DNA from: Amaurobius ferox
Taxonomy: Eukaryota > Arthropoda > Arachnida > Araneae > Amaurobiidae
Assembly (NCBI GenBank): GCA_951213105.1
Contig: OX578134.1
Span: forward strand, 142,576,450-142,640,449
Length of the DNA: 64,000 nucleotides
Reading direction: 5' to 3'
Each line of letters begins with the position of its first letter. The stretch's first letter is position 1. A program made the translations under genes and the position numbers. The notes beneath the pieces are model-generated. The model was not told the origin of the DNA, made no database searches, and was given only the letters and a program-made list of their open reading frames with translations. Positions 22,490-31,924 of this stretch are shown here, one piece after another.

Positions 22490-23375
22490 TCCAATATCGA
22501 AAGTATAATCCCCTTTGTAAAACCCAGCAACTCCTTTGAAATGGGATGTTCTAACCATATCAGTTATCATTTTAGCGCTCCACCTATAGCCAATACTGCA
22601 AAATACATATTGTGAAGAAAATGTACATTTTGTAATCGAAAGTCACATCTCTAGAACCGGAAGGGGTCCTTAGTGATACTTCAGTATAATCCCCTCCCGA
22701 AATTTTATCTATTGAGGTGTATCGAAAATCTATTGAGATGTATCTATAGAGCATTCTGAAAAAAATATCTATTTCATGGCAATTTTGTGGTCTGGAAGTG
22801 GTAAGAACCAGAAGAAATCTTTAGTGAACCCCTAATCAAATTGGTACCTATCTCATATCAATCATCATATAAGGTCTATACATTGCCGACTCCTATAAAT
22901 GGATATCTTTAAAAAAATAATTTTTTTGAACTGGAATTGGGAAAAAATAACCAGGAATTTAATTATCCTGCACTCTAGAATTTGATGCTGAATGCATATC
23001 AGTCATCATTTAACCTTTGTATATAATCAATCATGAAAAATAGATATTTCAGGAAAATACCTGTACTATAAGTGAGAGAAAAACAAAAGTAAAATATATT
23101 TGTGAACCATTTTATCGCCTTCGGAATTTGGTGCAAAACCTATATCAATCATCATATATTCTATACCTATTATCCGCACTTAAAAATATAAATGTCAGAG
23201 AAATCAAAAATTTTTGGACTGGAAGTGATATCTCCAGAACCGGAAGTAAAAATACTCAAAGATTTCCCTATTCTCTCAGAAGTGTGGACCTGAATTCTTA
23301 TCAATCAGTGCCTTACCTGTATCTATAAGCAATTCTGATAAACATATGCTTTGAGGAAAGTTCTTAAACCGAAAA
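22490..23375. repeat. Degenerate tandem array, period about 147 bp
   Basis: Recurrent landmarks are TATCAATCATCATATA near 22,556, 22,856, 22,998, 23,142 and 23,298, with a weaker one near 22,705. A second landmark, ACTGGAAGTGNNAAGAACCGGAAG variants, recurs near 22,655, 22,790, 22,935 and 23,220. Spacing is 142-156 bp. Unit identity is low, so the array is old. It encodes no continuous protein. Confidence 0.7.
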
Positions 23376-23408
23376 AATCCAATTATCGTGTAAGTTGGAC
23401 CTATGCCA

Positions 23409-23409
<1 letters not shown>

Positions 23410-23443
<34 letters not shown>
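23410..23443. repeat. (AT)n microsatellite
   Basis: About 34 bp of alternating AT at the truncation point of the LTR fragment that follows. Confidence 0.9.
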
Positions 23444-23449
<6 letters not shown>

Positions 23450-23455
23450 ATATTG

Positions 23456-23651
23456 CATCTTGTCTGAGTGACCTCCGCCATCAACTTATCGCTCCTTCTT
23501 TCTCCCTTCTTCTACCTTCCTCCTTCTTTCTCTCGCCTTCCTTCCTTCCTTCTTTTCTTCTTGTCTACCTAGCGGTGACTCCTTTATATAGTATCTCGTC
23601 TGTAAATGGGGATTACTCTATTGACGTCCTCTACGGTCTTGGTTGCCATAA

Positions 23652-23658
<7 letters not shown>
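23456..23658 (-). mobile_element. Gypsy LTR fragment, antisense to the element at 31.6-36.9 kb
   Basis: Reverse-complemented, this matches the first part of the 36,388-36,854 LTR. It shares GGCAACC after the TGTG start, GACGTC, CAGACGAGA, AGTCRMCGCTAGAC, the purine-rich GAAGGAAGGAAGG run, and GATNGCGGAGGTCACTCAGA. It confirms the LTR 5' edge (plus-strand end TTGCCATAATTGCACA). The other end is lost at an AT microsatellite. Confidence 0.8.
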
Positions 23659-23699
<41 letters not shown>

Positions 23700-23700
23700 T
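23657..23700. repeat. Compound (CA)n(TA)n microsatellite
   Basis: CA repeats pass directly into TA repeats against the outer edge of the antisense LTR fragment. The same CA-to-TA compound tract abuts the 3' LTR at 36,850. Confidence 0.9.
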
Positions 23701-23933
23701 TGTAATATGTAATAAAAATGTAATAATAAAAATAATTAATTCAAGTAATCGAGAAATATCAATATCTCCATAGAAGCAAAACCACGGCAATAATGCAGAT
23801 AATAGAAAAGAACAGCACCGTCCCAAATTCTGAATATTAATCAGAATTAAATTCTTCTCCAGGTCTGAGTATTTACTTCTAATTAACCCAAATAAAAGCC
23901 TGTTTCAGATTGAGCAATAGTACATTACTATAA

Positions 23934-24197
23934 ATGCTCAAACTCAGACTACAGGCACCAACCGATGAAAAATTGAAGATCAGAAACATTAAGAAAATTT
24001 GTATTACCATGAGACAGGAACCCTTCATTTCTCACTACGTGTATATGCGGTCAACCTCAGCATTATGGAAAATATCTAGAAGCATCTGAATGAACATAAC
24101 GAAATGCAACCTAGGAGACAGAACGATCGTTCATAGCGACCCTCTCAGACCCGTCCAGAGTGTCAGAGCACAGGAGACAGTACAAATACCCATATAA
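23934..24197 (+). pseudogene. Unidentified 88-codon frame with one in-frame TGA
   Basis: One reading frame runs ATG (MLKLRLQAPTDEKLKIRNIK) to TAA with a single TGA about two thirds in, then MNITKCNLGDRTIVHSDPLR. Composition is less AT-biased than the flanks. No domain is recognised. It may be an eroded exon or retroelement ORF. Confidence 0.25.
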
Positions 24198-24524
24198 GTA
24201 AGATATAATATGAGCATGAATAATAGATGAAAGTTCTTACTGAACAAGTGATTCATAGAATAAATGGATAAACGACAATGCCACTATGCACCAATTATAA
24301 GGGCGCTCAAATCGTAGTATCAAATTGGCTAAAGTTACAATTTTTTAACGAAAATAAAATTCAAAATATTAATATTAATGTATAATTATTTTCCGATTTT
24401 TTTATTTTCTATTTTTTTTAAAATTAAAATAGGGAAAGTTGTTTTGGATGTAATTGAGTGAAGGTGATACACTGAATTGGTAGTTTTAATAACGAATTAA
24501 GGAGGATATGCATTTTTAGTCGCT

Positions 24525-26291
24525 GTACTCAATAATTCCATAAAATGTGCTAATTAATAATTTTCATCAGACATTTTTTTTATTCAAAGAACCTGGTTTA
24601 CTATAATATTTCTAAAAATTGATGTATGCAAACAAGAGTAACAAGAGTCAAAATGTTGAATATTTGATGTATTAAATTTAAAATCTTGTCTTTTATCATA
24701 TAAGCTTATAGCCAGATTACAATTTTGTAAATCTAAATTTATATTTAAAAAGTTTGGAACATTAGAGTCATTATTACTTGCATTTAATTGTAAATTATTA
24801 GGATAAAAGTTAAATACTATAGGGATATTATTATGGGATACACAGAGTCATCTAAATATCTAAACATGTGCATATTATTCCATCCTGGATTAATGTTCTT
24901 TTCATTGAAGAATAAATACAGATTAGATAACAATGATGAGGCATACACTCCATGTGTGACATCAAATTGTTACTTAAAAAAGGTGCCACCAAGATGGAAT
25001 ATAATTCTCATAGAGAGTGAAATTAAGTAATTTTTAAAAACAAAATTTGAATATTTTAGGTTGATATAAAATTTTTCAAAAATTCTTAAGATAATTCTAT
25101 ACAGATCATCTACATCAATATTATTAAACAAATCTTTGAAAGCAAAAGTATAAATACTTTGAATGTTAGTAAGATTTTTAAATTTTTTAACTAATTCAAA
25201 ACTGTTTTTCACAATATGACAGTTATATGAGATCTCATCTGACAAGGATATTTCATTTAAAAATTTTAATAATAATTTACCAGCAATAGTAATGTAAGAA
25301 TTATAACCACTAGCAATATTTCGAAAAGCAACAGGAGATTTATTAAACTTGGGTACTAAAATAATATATGTAATGTTATTGCAACTATTTTCTAGATGTA
25401 TTTGCTTATATTTGACTGATATTCTATTGGATAATATTTTAATATTAATATTATATAAATTATAGATTTGATTATTAAGTGTGACTGGAGGGTACTTATA
25501 TAGTAATATTTACATATGATTGAGTAGTTACTACTAGTCTTATCGACATATGTAATGACAAAATCAGTTTGGGTTTCTTTAACACCCTTTATAATTGAAT
25601 TAAGTTTATATGATTTATTAATTTTCTGATTATATATATAGTGATTTAAGTATTACTCTATTAAGACACTCCAGGGTTTGAAGGCTTCTACTGGGATTTG
25701 ATATTTATATATGATTTTATAGGTAAATATATTTAAGTCAAGAATAAAATCCTTACAAATTAATTTAAGAATAAATTTAGTAGGTATACGGTACTTAGTA
25801 CCGAGTAATATCAGTGATCTCAGTGAATTATATTTAATAATATTTAGATTTCCCATTAAAACATGCCCATGGTGTTTATCTACGTAATCTTTGTATTTAT
25901 CTAAATGACAGTGGTAGACTGACTCTTTATCCAATTCATAATTTTGATTATTATCTATTGATTTGGCTATTTGATTATAATTGAAAATATAACGTCCTAG
26001 CGGTTTATCAAATTTATATGCAATTTTAGGTTTTACATGTTTGACTGGAAAGTAATTGGAAACCGATGTAAAAAAAATATTTATCATCAGATTATTTAAA
26101 ACAGAATTAGTGACATCCAAGATACAATATTCGTTTATTTTACTATATTGTTTTGATTCGTCATTTAAATTTAAGTCCGTGGAGTATAAATAAACATTGA
26201 GAATTTTACTTCTGATAATGAGCAAATCATAGAATAAATGTTTAAAATGAATGTTATCATTTGTAATAGTTAAACAAGAAAGATTAATCAT
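24525..26291 (-). pseudogene. Penelope-like element, linker and reverse transcriptase (5'-truncated)
   Basis: Reading from 26,291 downward, a 212-codon frame contains the PLE linker (IAYKFDKPLGRYIFNYNQ, then HGHVLMGNLNII and GTKYRIP). An in-frame TAA at 25,653 is followed by more matching sequence (TQTDFVITYVDKTSSNYSII). The RT fingers and palm follow: FAFKDLFNNIDVDDLYRI (25,140), GVYASSLLSNLYLF (24,930), and the catalytic FRYLDD box (about 24,855). Last is NFLNINLDLQ with ISLYDKRQDFKF (about 24,690-24,750). It aligns throughout with the plus-strand copy at 29.6-31.4 kb. The GIY-YIG part is missing; upstream lie MITE C and family B. Stops and frame changes make it non-functional. Confidence 0.85.
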
Positions 26292-26340
26292 ACTTAAAGC
26301 ATTGATTATGAAACACTATATATAACATTATTTTACACAT

Positions 26341-26594
26341 TCAACCTTTTGCTTTCGGGTGGAACAGCGTCTATCCCAAACGAAGAACCTCCCAAAAACA
26401 CAGGTATTTGACATACCCTATCCCAAACAGTTCGATCCCCCTTTGCAGGCATTAGCGTCCATTGGGGAAATCGCCGACAGAAACGTGGCGTGCAACGTTT
26501 CTGTCTGTTTGAGATAGGGTATGTCAAATACCTGTGTTTTGGGGAGGTTCTTCGTTTGGGATAGACGCTGTCCCACCCGTAAGCAAAAGGTTGA
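26341..26594. mobile_element. MITE family C, copy 2
   Basis: Inverted arms of about 90 bp begin TCAACCTTTTGCTTTCGGGT. Inner landmarks are GACAGCGTCTATCCCAAACG, GGAGGTTCTTCG and GGTATTTGACATACCCTATC. The last is inverted as GATAGGGTATGTCAAATACC. It is closely related to 2,698-2,916. Frames at 26333-26735 read through these palindromes and are not genes. Confidence 0.8.
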
Positions 26595-26756
26595 ATGCAT
26601 TGTTTTCGAAACTGAATTTTCAAAGGTTTCACATTTAAAAAATGCTCCATGCGTCTTAATTTTTGTCTGAGATGCATGAAATTTGGCAAAAAGACACCTT
26701 TCATACTTTTTAATGAAACTGGGTATGCATTTCATAATTGGACTTTATTAAGGTAA

Positions 26757-28074
26757 TTACAAGAAATATCAATCATGGTTAAAGCATTGATTATGAAACA
26801 CTTTTCAACTTCAATGCAATTTTATTTAAACATGTCTAAAATGCAATGCATTCCTCGGTAATATTTTAAAACTTATCACAATACTACATTAATTTATTAT
26901 ATTTGAAACCTTAAACCTTCATCGAAAAAAATTAACTTCATTCAAATGACGGCATTAAAATATAAATTGCCTGGTTTAAACATCTCTAATATGTGATACA
27001 TTCCTCGGTAATAATTTTAGAATTATCATAATACTACGATAATTTATTATATTTGAAAACTTTATCGAAAACAACTGAAATCCCTTCAAATGACGTCATA
27101 AAATAATAACACGCCTGGCTCTCTCTATAAAAGCAACATTTCATTCATAAATAATTCCCCCATTCATGTCATTCATCACAATACTATAATAATTTATATT
27201 ATTTAAAAATTAAGACCATGGAGCTACAAGTAAGTAAAACTCTATGCGTAAAACTTCATCGAAAATTATCGTCCTTCTCTTTCTAAAATCAATGAATATT
27301 TCATTCATATCAGCCATGCAGACTCCATGGACTAAATGATTTTGTGTTAAAGAATTACAGCGATTCTAATACAACTCATTCTACATATTTTGCTGTTTAC
27401 ATTTTACATAGGTGAAAAATAGGCTTAAATAGTAGAAATAATCAAATTTGTATGAGCATTTGAACTGAAATATATTGTCATTGCGTTGTTAAAGTATGTA
27501 GATGCACAGAAATTTAGGCAAAAATAAAGTAATTTTAGGATGGATACAGCACTCAATATGAATTAAAAAGAACATTAAAAATCACGATTTTGAGGCAAGA
27601 TGGATGCCATATACCATTTTGAAGTGGGTCATGTGATCGTTTCATATCATGGACACGTGATCGCTTCATATAAGAGGTGTTATTATTATTTTAATTTTTA
27701 TTTTAAAAACTACTGATTATATTTCGCTGAATTTTTTTTTATATATTTTATGGAACAATTTGAATATTGCCTAAAATTTTCGAAGCAATTTGTGAATTTT
27801 AAATCCGCTTAAAAAATGCTTGAAAAATTAGGTCCCATAGGGCTCAATGTATTCCATTTTTTCAACCCGGGTTCAATCCAAAACTTATTGGGTGATATTA
27901 TTCATTTATATTCCCATAGGTCCTATAGACCGTCTGAACAACATACTAAAATTTCATTTTGATTAAGTCAATTTTCCGGCAGTTATCGTGCTAACGGACA
28001 GACAGACAGACAGACAGACAGAATGAGCAAAGTCATAAACACTTTTCAACTTTGTTGTAAAGTGTTAAAAAAGG
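26757..28074 (-). mobile_element. Dispersed family B, copy 1
   Basis: It matches 40,312-41,765 in the opposite orientation across nearly its full length. On this strand it starts AACACTTTACAACAAAGTTG (a hairpin: AACACTTT and AAAGTGTT), then (GACA)n, an ACGATCACATGACC block, and two to three degenerate internal units of about 165 bp. Each unit is marked by ATTCCTCGGTAATA and AAATGACGKCAT. It ends GCATTGAAGTTGAAAAGTGT and ATAATCAATGCTTTAACCAT. No ORF. A short duplicate of this end lies at 26,275-26,320, where the PLE frame starts. Confidence 0.8.
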
Positions 28075-28079
28075 TTATA

Positions 28080-28274
28080 ATCCATATTTAATTGCTGTTT
28101 TTTAATCGCGAAAATCCAGTTCCTACATTGTTTCCTTTCAAATGTAATTTTGATATTTGCATGTAAACTGTAGGATGGCATTTTTTAGATCAGATAATGA
28201 GGGCAATTTTTATTATATTTGCATGCTCATTTAGTTCTTTTTAATTTATTTTTAGGCATGTTAAAGAAATTATA

Positions 28275-28322
<48 letters not shown>

Positions 28323-28540
28323 AAATATTTAGGATACAAAATAATTAAGAGAAAGAAGGCAGTGTAAGGTGCTTACATAATGACGCTAAAGGGTAGTGAC
28401 CTTACACCCCAGTTAACAACGTGCACGTCCTTGATGCCGCGGCATTGCACTCCTGGACGCCAGTACCGACTGTTGCCGACCTTCGGAGTGACAATCAAAA
28501 TTATCACGAGACCATTATAAATGGAGTAGTAAAATAAACT
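28080..28540. other. Unassigned, with (TA)n and a GC-rich patch
   Basis: A (TA)n tract sits at 28,279-28,316. A GC-rich patch at about 28,395-28,495 (GATGCCGCGGCATTGCACTC, then CGACTGTTGCCGACCTTCGG) directly precedes the PLE terminus and is unidentified. It does not match the missing part of the neighbouring Gypsy LTR. Confidence 0.45.
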
Positions 28541-28543
28541 AAA

Positions 28544-28755
28544 GTATCAAAAGATGGAATGAAATCACTGTGTTGTCAACAGTTTAAATACTTCCTCAAG
28601 AACTAAATACATTGCTCAAAGCAATGTTGCCATTATTTTTAAAAATTTCCAATGCAAAACTTTCAAAAAGATTTCAGAAGGAATTTAAAAAGGGTTTTAA
28701 ATAGTTTTCAAAAAGGAACACAATATTGATCCATAATTATAATTTTTCCGAAGAT
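28544..28755. repeat. Left terminal inverted repeat of the PLE
   Basis: This is the inverted copy of 31,350-31,562. It contains, in antisense, the last 20 or so codons of the RT frame. Confidence 0.85.
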
Positions 28756-28839
28756 ATTAATTTTATAACTTCTCATATATTCTATTAGAAATTATTTCAA
28801 ACCTCTTGTCAGAAGTAACGACCAAGAAAAAACCGTCAT

Positions 28840-31409
28840 TAATATGGATGTACAAGCTCAAGCTTCAACAGATTTGCTTAATTGTCAACCCCAATTATAC
28901 CGACATCATTTTAAAAAATGTTTTATTTTAAATTTAGAAAATGCAATTCAAAAAGTTGCAAGTAGTGCCCATGTGCGGATCACAACATCATAGGATAATC
29001 AACGTTTTTAAAACCTTTTTGTAAAACCTACCAAAGCATTTATCAGATCAAGTGTAAGACATGTAGTTTGGCTTATATAGGTCAAACCAAAAATCCTCTG
29101 AATTTGCGAATTAATCTTCACCGAAGTCAGATTCAGAAAATTTCTACATTAAATCAAGAATACCACTTTTTATAATCTCATTTCCAAGATCATTCCTTCA
29201 GTAATATTTCTATTACCATCTTAGACATCGTAGTTAAATATGAAGACAGACTGTGGTGGGAAAACATGCTCATAATGCAACGCAATTCGATATATCCATA
29301 TGGCTTAAATTCATTGTTCTTTAACAAATTGCATAATATTGAATTTTATAACTCAAACATTAATAATGTTATTGTAAATAATTGCAATAAAAACATCCAT
29401 CGTAGATGGTTCAGAAGCAAAAAAAAAAAAGGAAAAAAAAGTTTTGACGAATGGAAAGATTCTTTTAACCAATTTATACAGTATCTTTACGATTCTAATG
29501 AACATAAAATTGAACACAATAAACAATATGTTTTGAGCATACGATGAATATATATGATAAAAATATAGAACATATGGTCTAAAAAGGTTGAATTATGGTT
29601 TGAGAGGGAATTGACTTTCTTACAGAAGCAAAACATTGCAACCTTAAGTGACTGGTTGAAAAGACGTTCTAAATACTTATGTTTAGAATTACAAAATGAT
29701 CAAGAGACAAAATATCGTTTTATGGAATATTTTACTGTTTTATTTCAAAATAAATCTTTTAATCATATTCCGTTTGGAAGAATAATGAATATCCACCAGA
29801 AGCATCTGCCAATACTTAATCTAAATATCAAAACTTCATACCGATACGAAATACCTTTGGGCAGACGCATATTTAATTATAATCATCTGAGCCAACACCT
29901 TATGCTAGAAAATGAAGAAAAATGTAATTGTGATCAAAGTTCTTACCAGGATAAAGATTTAGGACACATCATTACCGGAAATATCAACGTAATAGAAGAT
30001 CCTGAATTAAAAAAGGCGTTCCAAATGGAAACAAAATACCGCAATCCTCACAGAGGAAATCCAGTTGAAACATTCGCGAAGGATCTGGACTATTTTATAT
30101 ATAGAATGTCAATCAAATACAGCATTCCTGATGGTACCTTCAACAAATGGCGATCTATGATTATATATGATTTTAAATTTTACTATAAAACTTCTTATAC
30201 CTATAATGATGGTGTTAAACTAAACATGCAGAAACTTAAGAAGTTACAAGAACAATTTATAATTGCTTATACAGATAAAGTTGCAGGAAATTATGCATTC
30301 ACCTGTAAATACCTTATACATCAAAACCCTGCGAACCAATTATGATAATGATGTATTATACCGAATCGTAGGATCGCCAACCATTGTGATTACCAATAGG
30401 ATTAAAGCCTTATACCTAAAAGCCGGAATCAAGAATACAGGAAGAGTCAAGTACCTGTATCTAATAAATATACCAAAACTTCATGAAACCCCTATACGAT
30501 TCAGACGAGTAACAGTGGGTTTTAATACTTACCTTACCAAAGCAAATACTATACTCCTTAACATACTGAAACATATTATGAAGAAAATTAATAATAGAGG
30601 ATCCTACATCATTAAGAAGAGTAATGAGGTCATTAATATTAAGAAGTCACCCAGCAAGATTATACTTTAAGACTTATGATTTTAAAGAATTATTTAATAA
30701 CATCGATCTAAGGGATCTATATAAAATTTTGAACAAACTATATGAAGAATTTGCAATGAATAACATTATCGAAATCAACCATTACAGATCTTTAATCAAG
30801 ATTGTTATAAATGAAAACTATCTTTTTAACGGTTTGTCATTCTATTAGCAAATCAAAGGCATCCCCATGGGAGGGGGATGCTCATCTATATTAGCAGATA
30901 TTTATCTTAACCATTACGAAAATCAGTCACACATTAATAGCGAAATATTATATATCTGTTACGTCGACGATTTGATCATTGGATACGAAGACGAACACTT
31001 GCAAATGGATTTCAATTTCTATCCTGCTAATTTAACCTTGGAAGAAAATCCAAGTGATAATAAAAATGTGGTATGCTTTTTGGATCTGTGTATAGATTTC
31101 AGCGATTAGAATATTTTAATTAGCATTTATGACAAAAGAAAAATCTTTAAAATACCTATTACAGGACTAATACACTGGAATTCTAATTTGCACAGGAATA
31201 TTTTCCGAAATGTTTTCATTGGAGGATTAACCAGAACGAAACGTATTGTTAACAGTGACGTCATCAGACTGAAAACCGATCAAGCTTTTATAATGGAAGC
31301 GTTTAAACAAAAATACCCAATACCTTATATGAGAAGTTATATAATTAATATATTCGGGAAAAATGATAATTATGGATCAATATTGTGTTCCTTTTTGAAA
31401 ACTATTTAA
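28840..31409 (+). pseudogene. PLE polyprotein: Cys finger, GIY-YIG, linker, reverse transcriptase (broken)
   Basis: Order along the strand starts with a Cys cluster NSKSCK-stop-CPCADHN (about 28,945) and GIY-YIG IYQIKCKTCSLAYIGQT with LRINLHR (29,037-29,125). Next is WWENMLIMQRN (29,260), including the conserved Glu. The linker has YRYEIPLGRRIFNYNH, GHIITGNINVI and ETKYRNP (29,840-30,050). The RT has AYTDKVAGNYAFTCK (30,265), YDFKELFNNIDLRDLYKI (30,675), GIPMGGGCSSILADIYL (30,860), catalytic CYVDDLIIGYED (30,960) and a thumb-like tail ending FLKTI (31,405). The nuclease preceding the RT fits the permuted Naiad/Chlamys type. It is interrupted by several stops (TAG about 28,955, TAA about 29,176, TGA 29,545, and others) and frame changes. 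Catalytic motifs survive. Confidence 0.87.
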
Positions 31410-31562
31410 AATCCTTTTTAAATTCCTTTTGAAATATTTTTAAAAGTTTTGCATTGGAAATTTTTAAAAATAATGGCAACATTGCTTTGAGCAATGTATT
31501 TATTTCTTGAGGAAGTATTTAAACTGTTGACAACACAGTGATTTCATTCCATCATTTGATAC
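31350..31562. repeat. Right terminal inverted repeat of the PLE
   Basis: It overlaps the end of the RT frame (stop at about 31,409) and continues about 150 bp as non-coding terminal sequence. Confidence 0.85.
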
Positions 31563-31565
31563 AGA

Positions 31566-31749
31566 TGTACGAAGTACAGATGCAGAAACGGAGCATGCAA
31601 AGACGATTGTCTGTGACATTCGATATCTTCAACTTGTAAATAGAGGTAAATAGCTTAAGCAGTATGTATAACCGAATATCCTAAGTAAAGATATGTGGTT
31701 GTGCAGAGTGGAGTCGTCTTCTGGCAACTTCTCACTTGAAAAACTCACA
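31566..31749 (+). mobile_element. Truncated 5' LTR of the Ty3/Gypsy element
   Basis: It matches only the last about 183 bp of the 3' LTR (36,672-36,854), from CGAAGTACAGATGCAGAAA to the CTCACA end. It includes CAAAGACGATTGTCTGTGAC and GCAGAGTGGAGTC. The first about 285 bp of LTR are missing, and the PLE terminus sits at the break. The missing part is not found on the other side of the PLE. Confidence 0.85.
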
Positions 31750-31760
31750 TTATGGGGATC

Positions 31761-31840
31761 GACCGGGATCCGAAAACCAACTAGACCGGGATCATCAAGC
31801 CAACTAGACCAGGATCCGAAAACCAACTAGACTGGAATCA
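31761..31840. repeat. 23-bp tandem repeat just inside the 5' LTR
   Basis: Three units beginning GACCGGGATC or GACCAGGATC and ending CCAACTA (31,761, 31,784, 31,807) and a partial fourth. They lie where the tRNA primer-binding site is expected. No convincing PBS could be assigned next to the LTR end (TTATGGGGATCG). Confidence 0.85.
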
Positions 31841-31924
31841 AATCATGTTGACCATGATGAAGATAGTTTCAAGTTGGACTCTAATTCGAGGAAATAGTGA
31901 GTGAAGAATTATTACTACAAGACG

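Larger units (their letters stand above)
28544..31562 (+). mobile_element. Penelope-like element with about 210-bp terminal inverted repeats
   Basis: The left arm (28,544-28,755) and right arm (31,350-31,562) are reverse complements differing at about seven positions. Landmarks are ATGGAATGAAATCACTGTGT, CAATGTTGCCATTATTTTTA and GGAACACAATATTGATCCAT. The right arm contains the 3' end of the RT frame, so the left arm is an inverted copy of the coding 3' end plus the terminal sequence. PLEs are known to carry pseudo-LTRs in direct or inverted order, which is the conservative reading. No clear target-site duplication is visible. The right end abuts the truncated Gypsy 5' LTR within about 5 bp. 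Confidence 0.82.

Noticed and set aside
22490..23375. CRISPR-like regular repeat array
   Set aside because: Repeats are degenerate with about 147-bp period and no conserved short repeat/unique spacer pattern, in a eukaryotic context.
26333..26735. Two overlapping minus-strand ORFs of 105-123 codons
   Set aside because: They run through the inverted arms of MITE C; both frames are open because of the GC-rich palindrome.
28544..31562. A DNA transposon or Polinton carrying a captured RT
   Set aside because: The inverted ends first suggested this, but no transposase, integrase or capsid gene is present, and PLE pseudo-LTRs in inverted order explain the arms.
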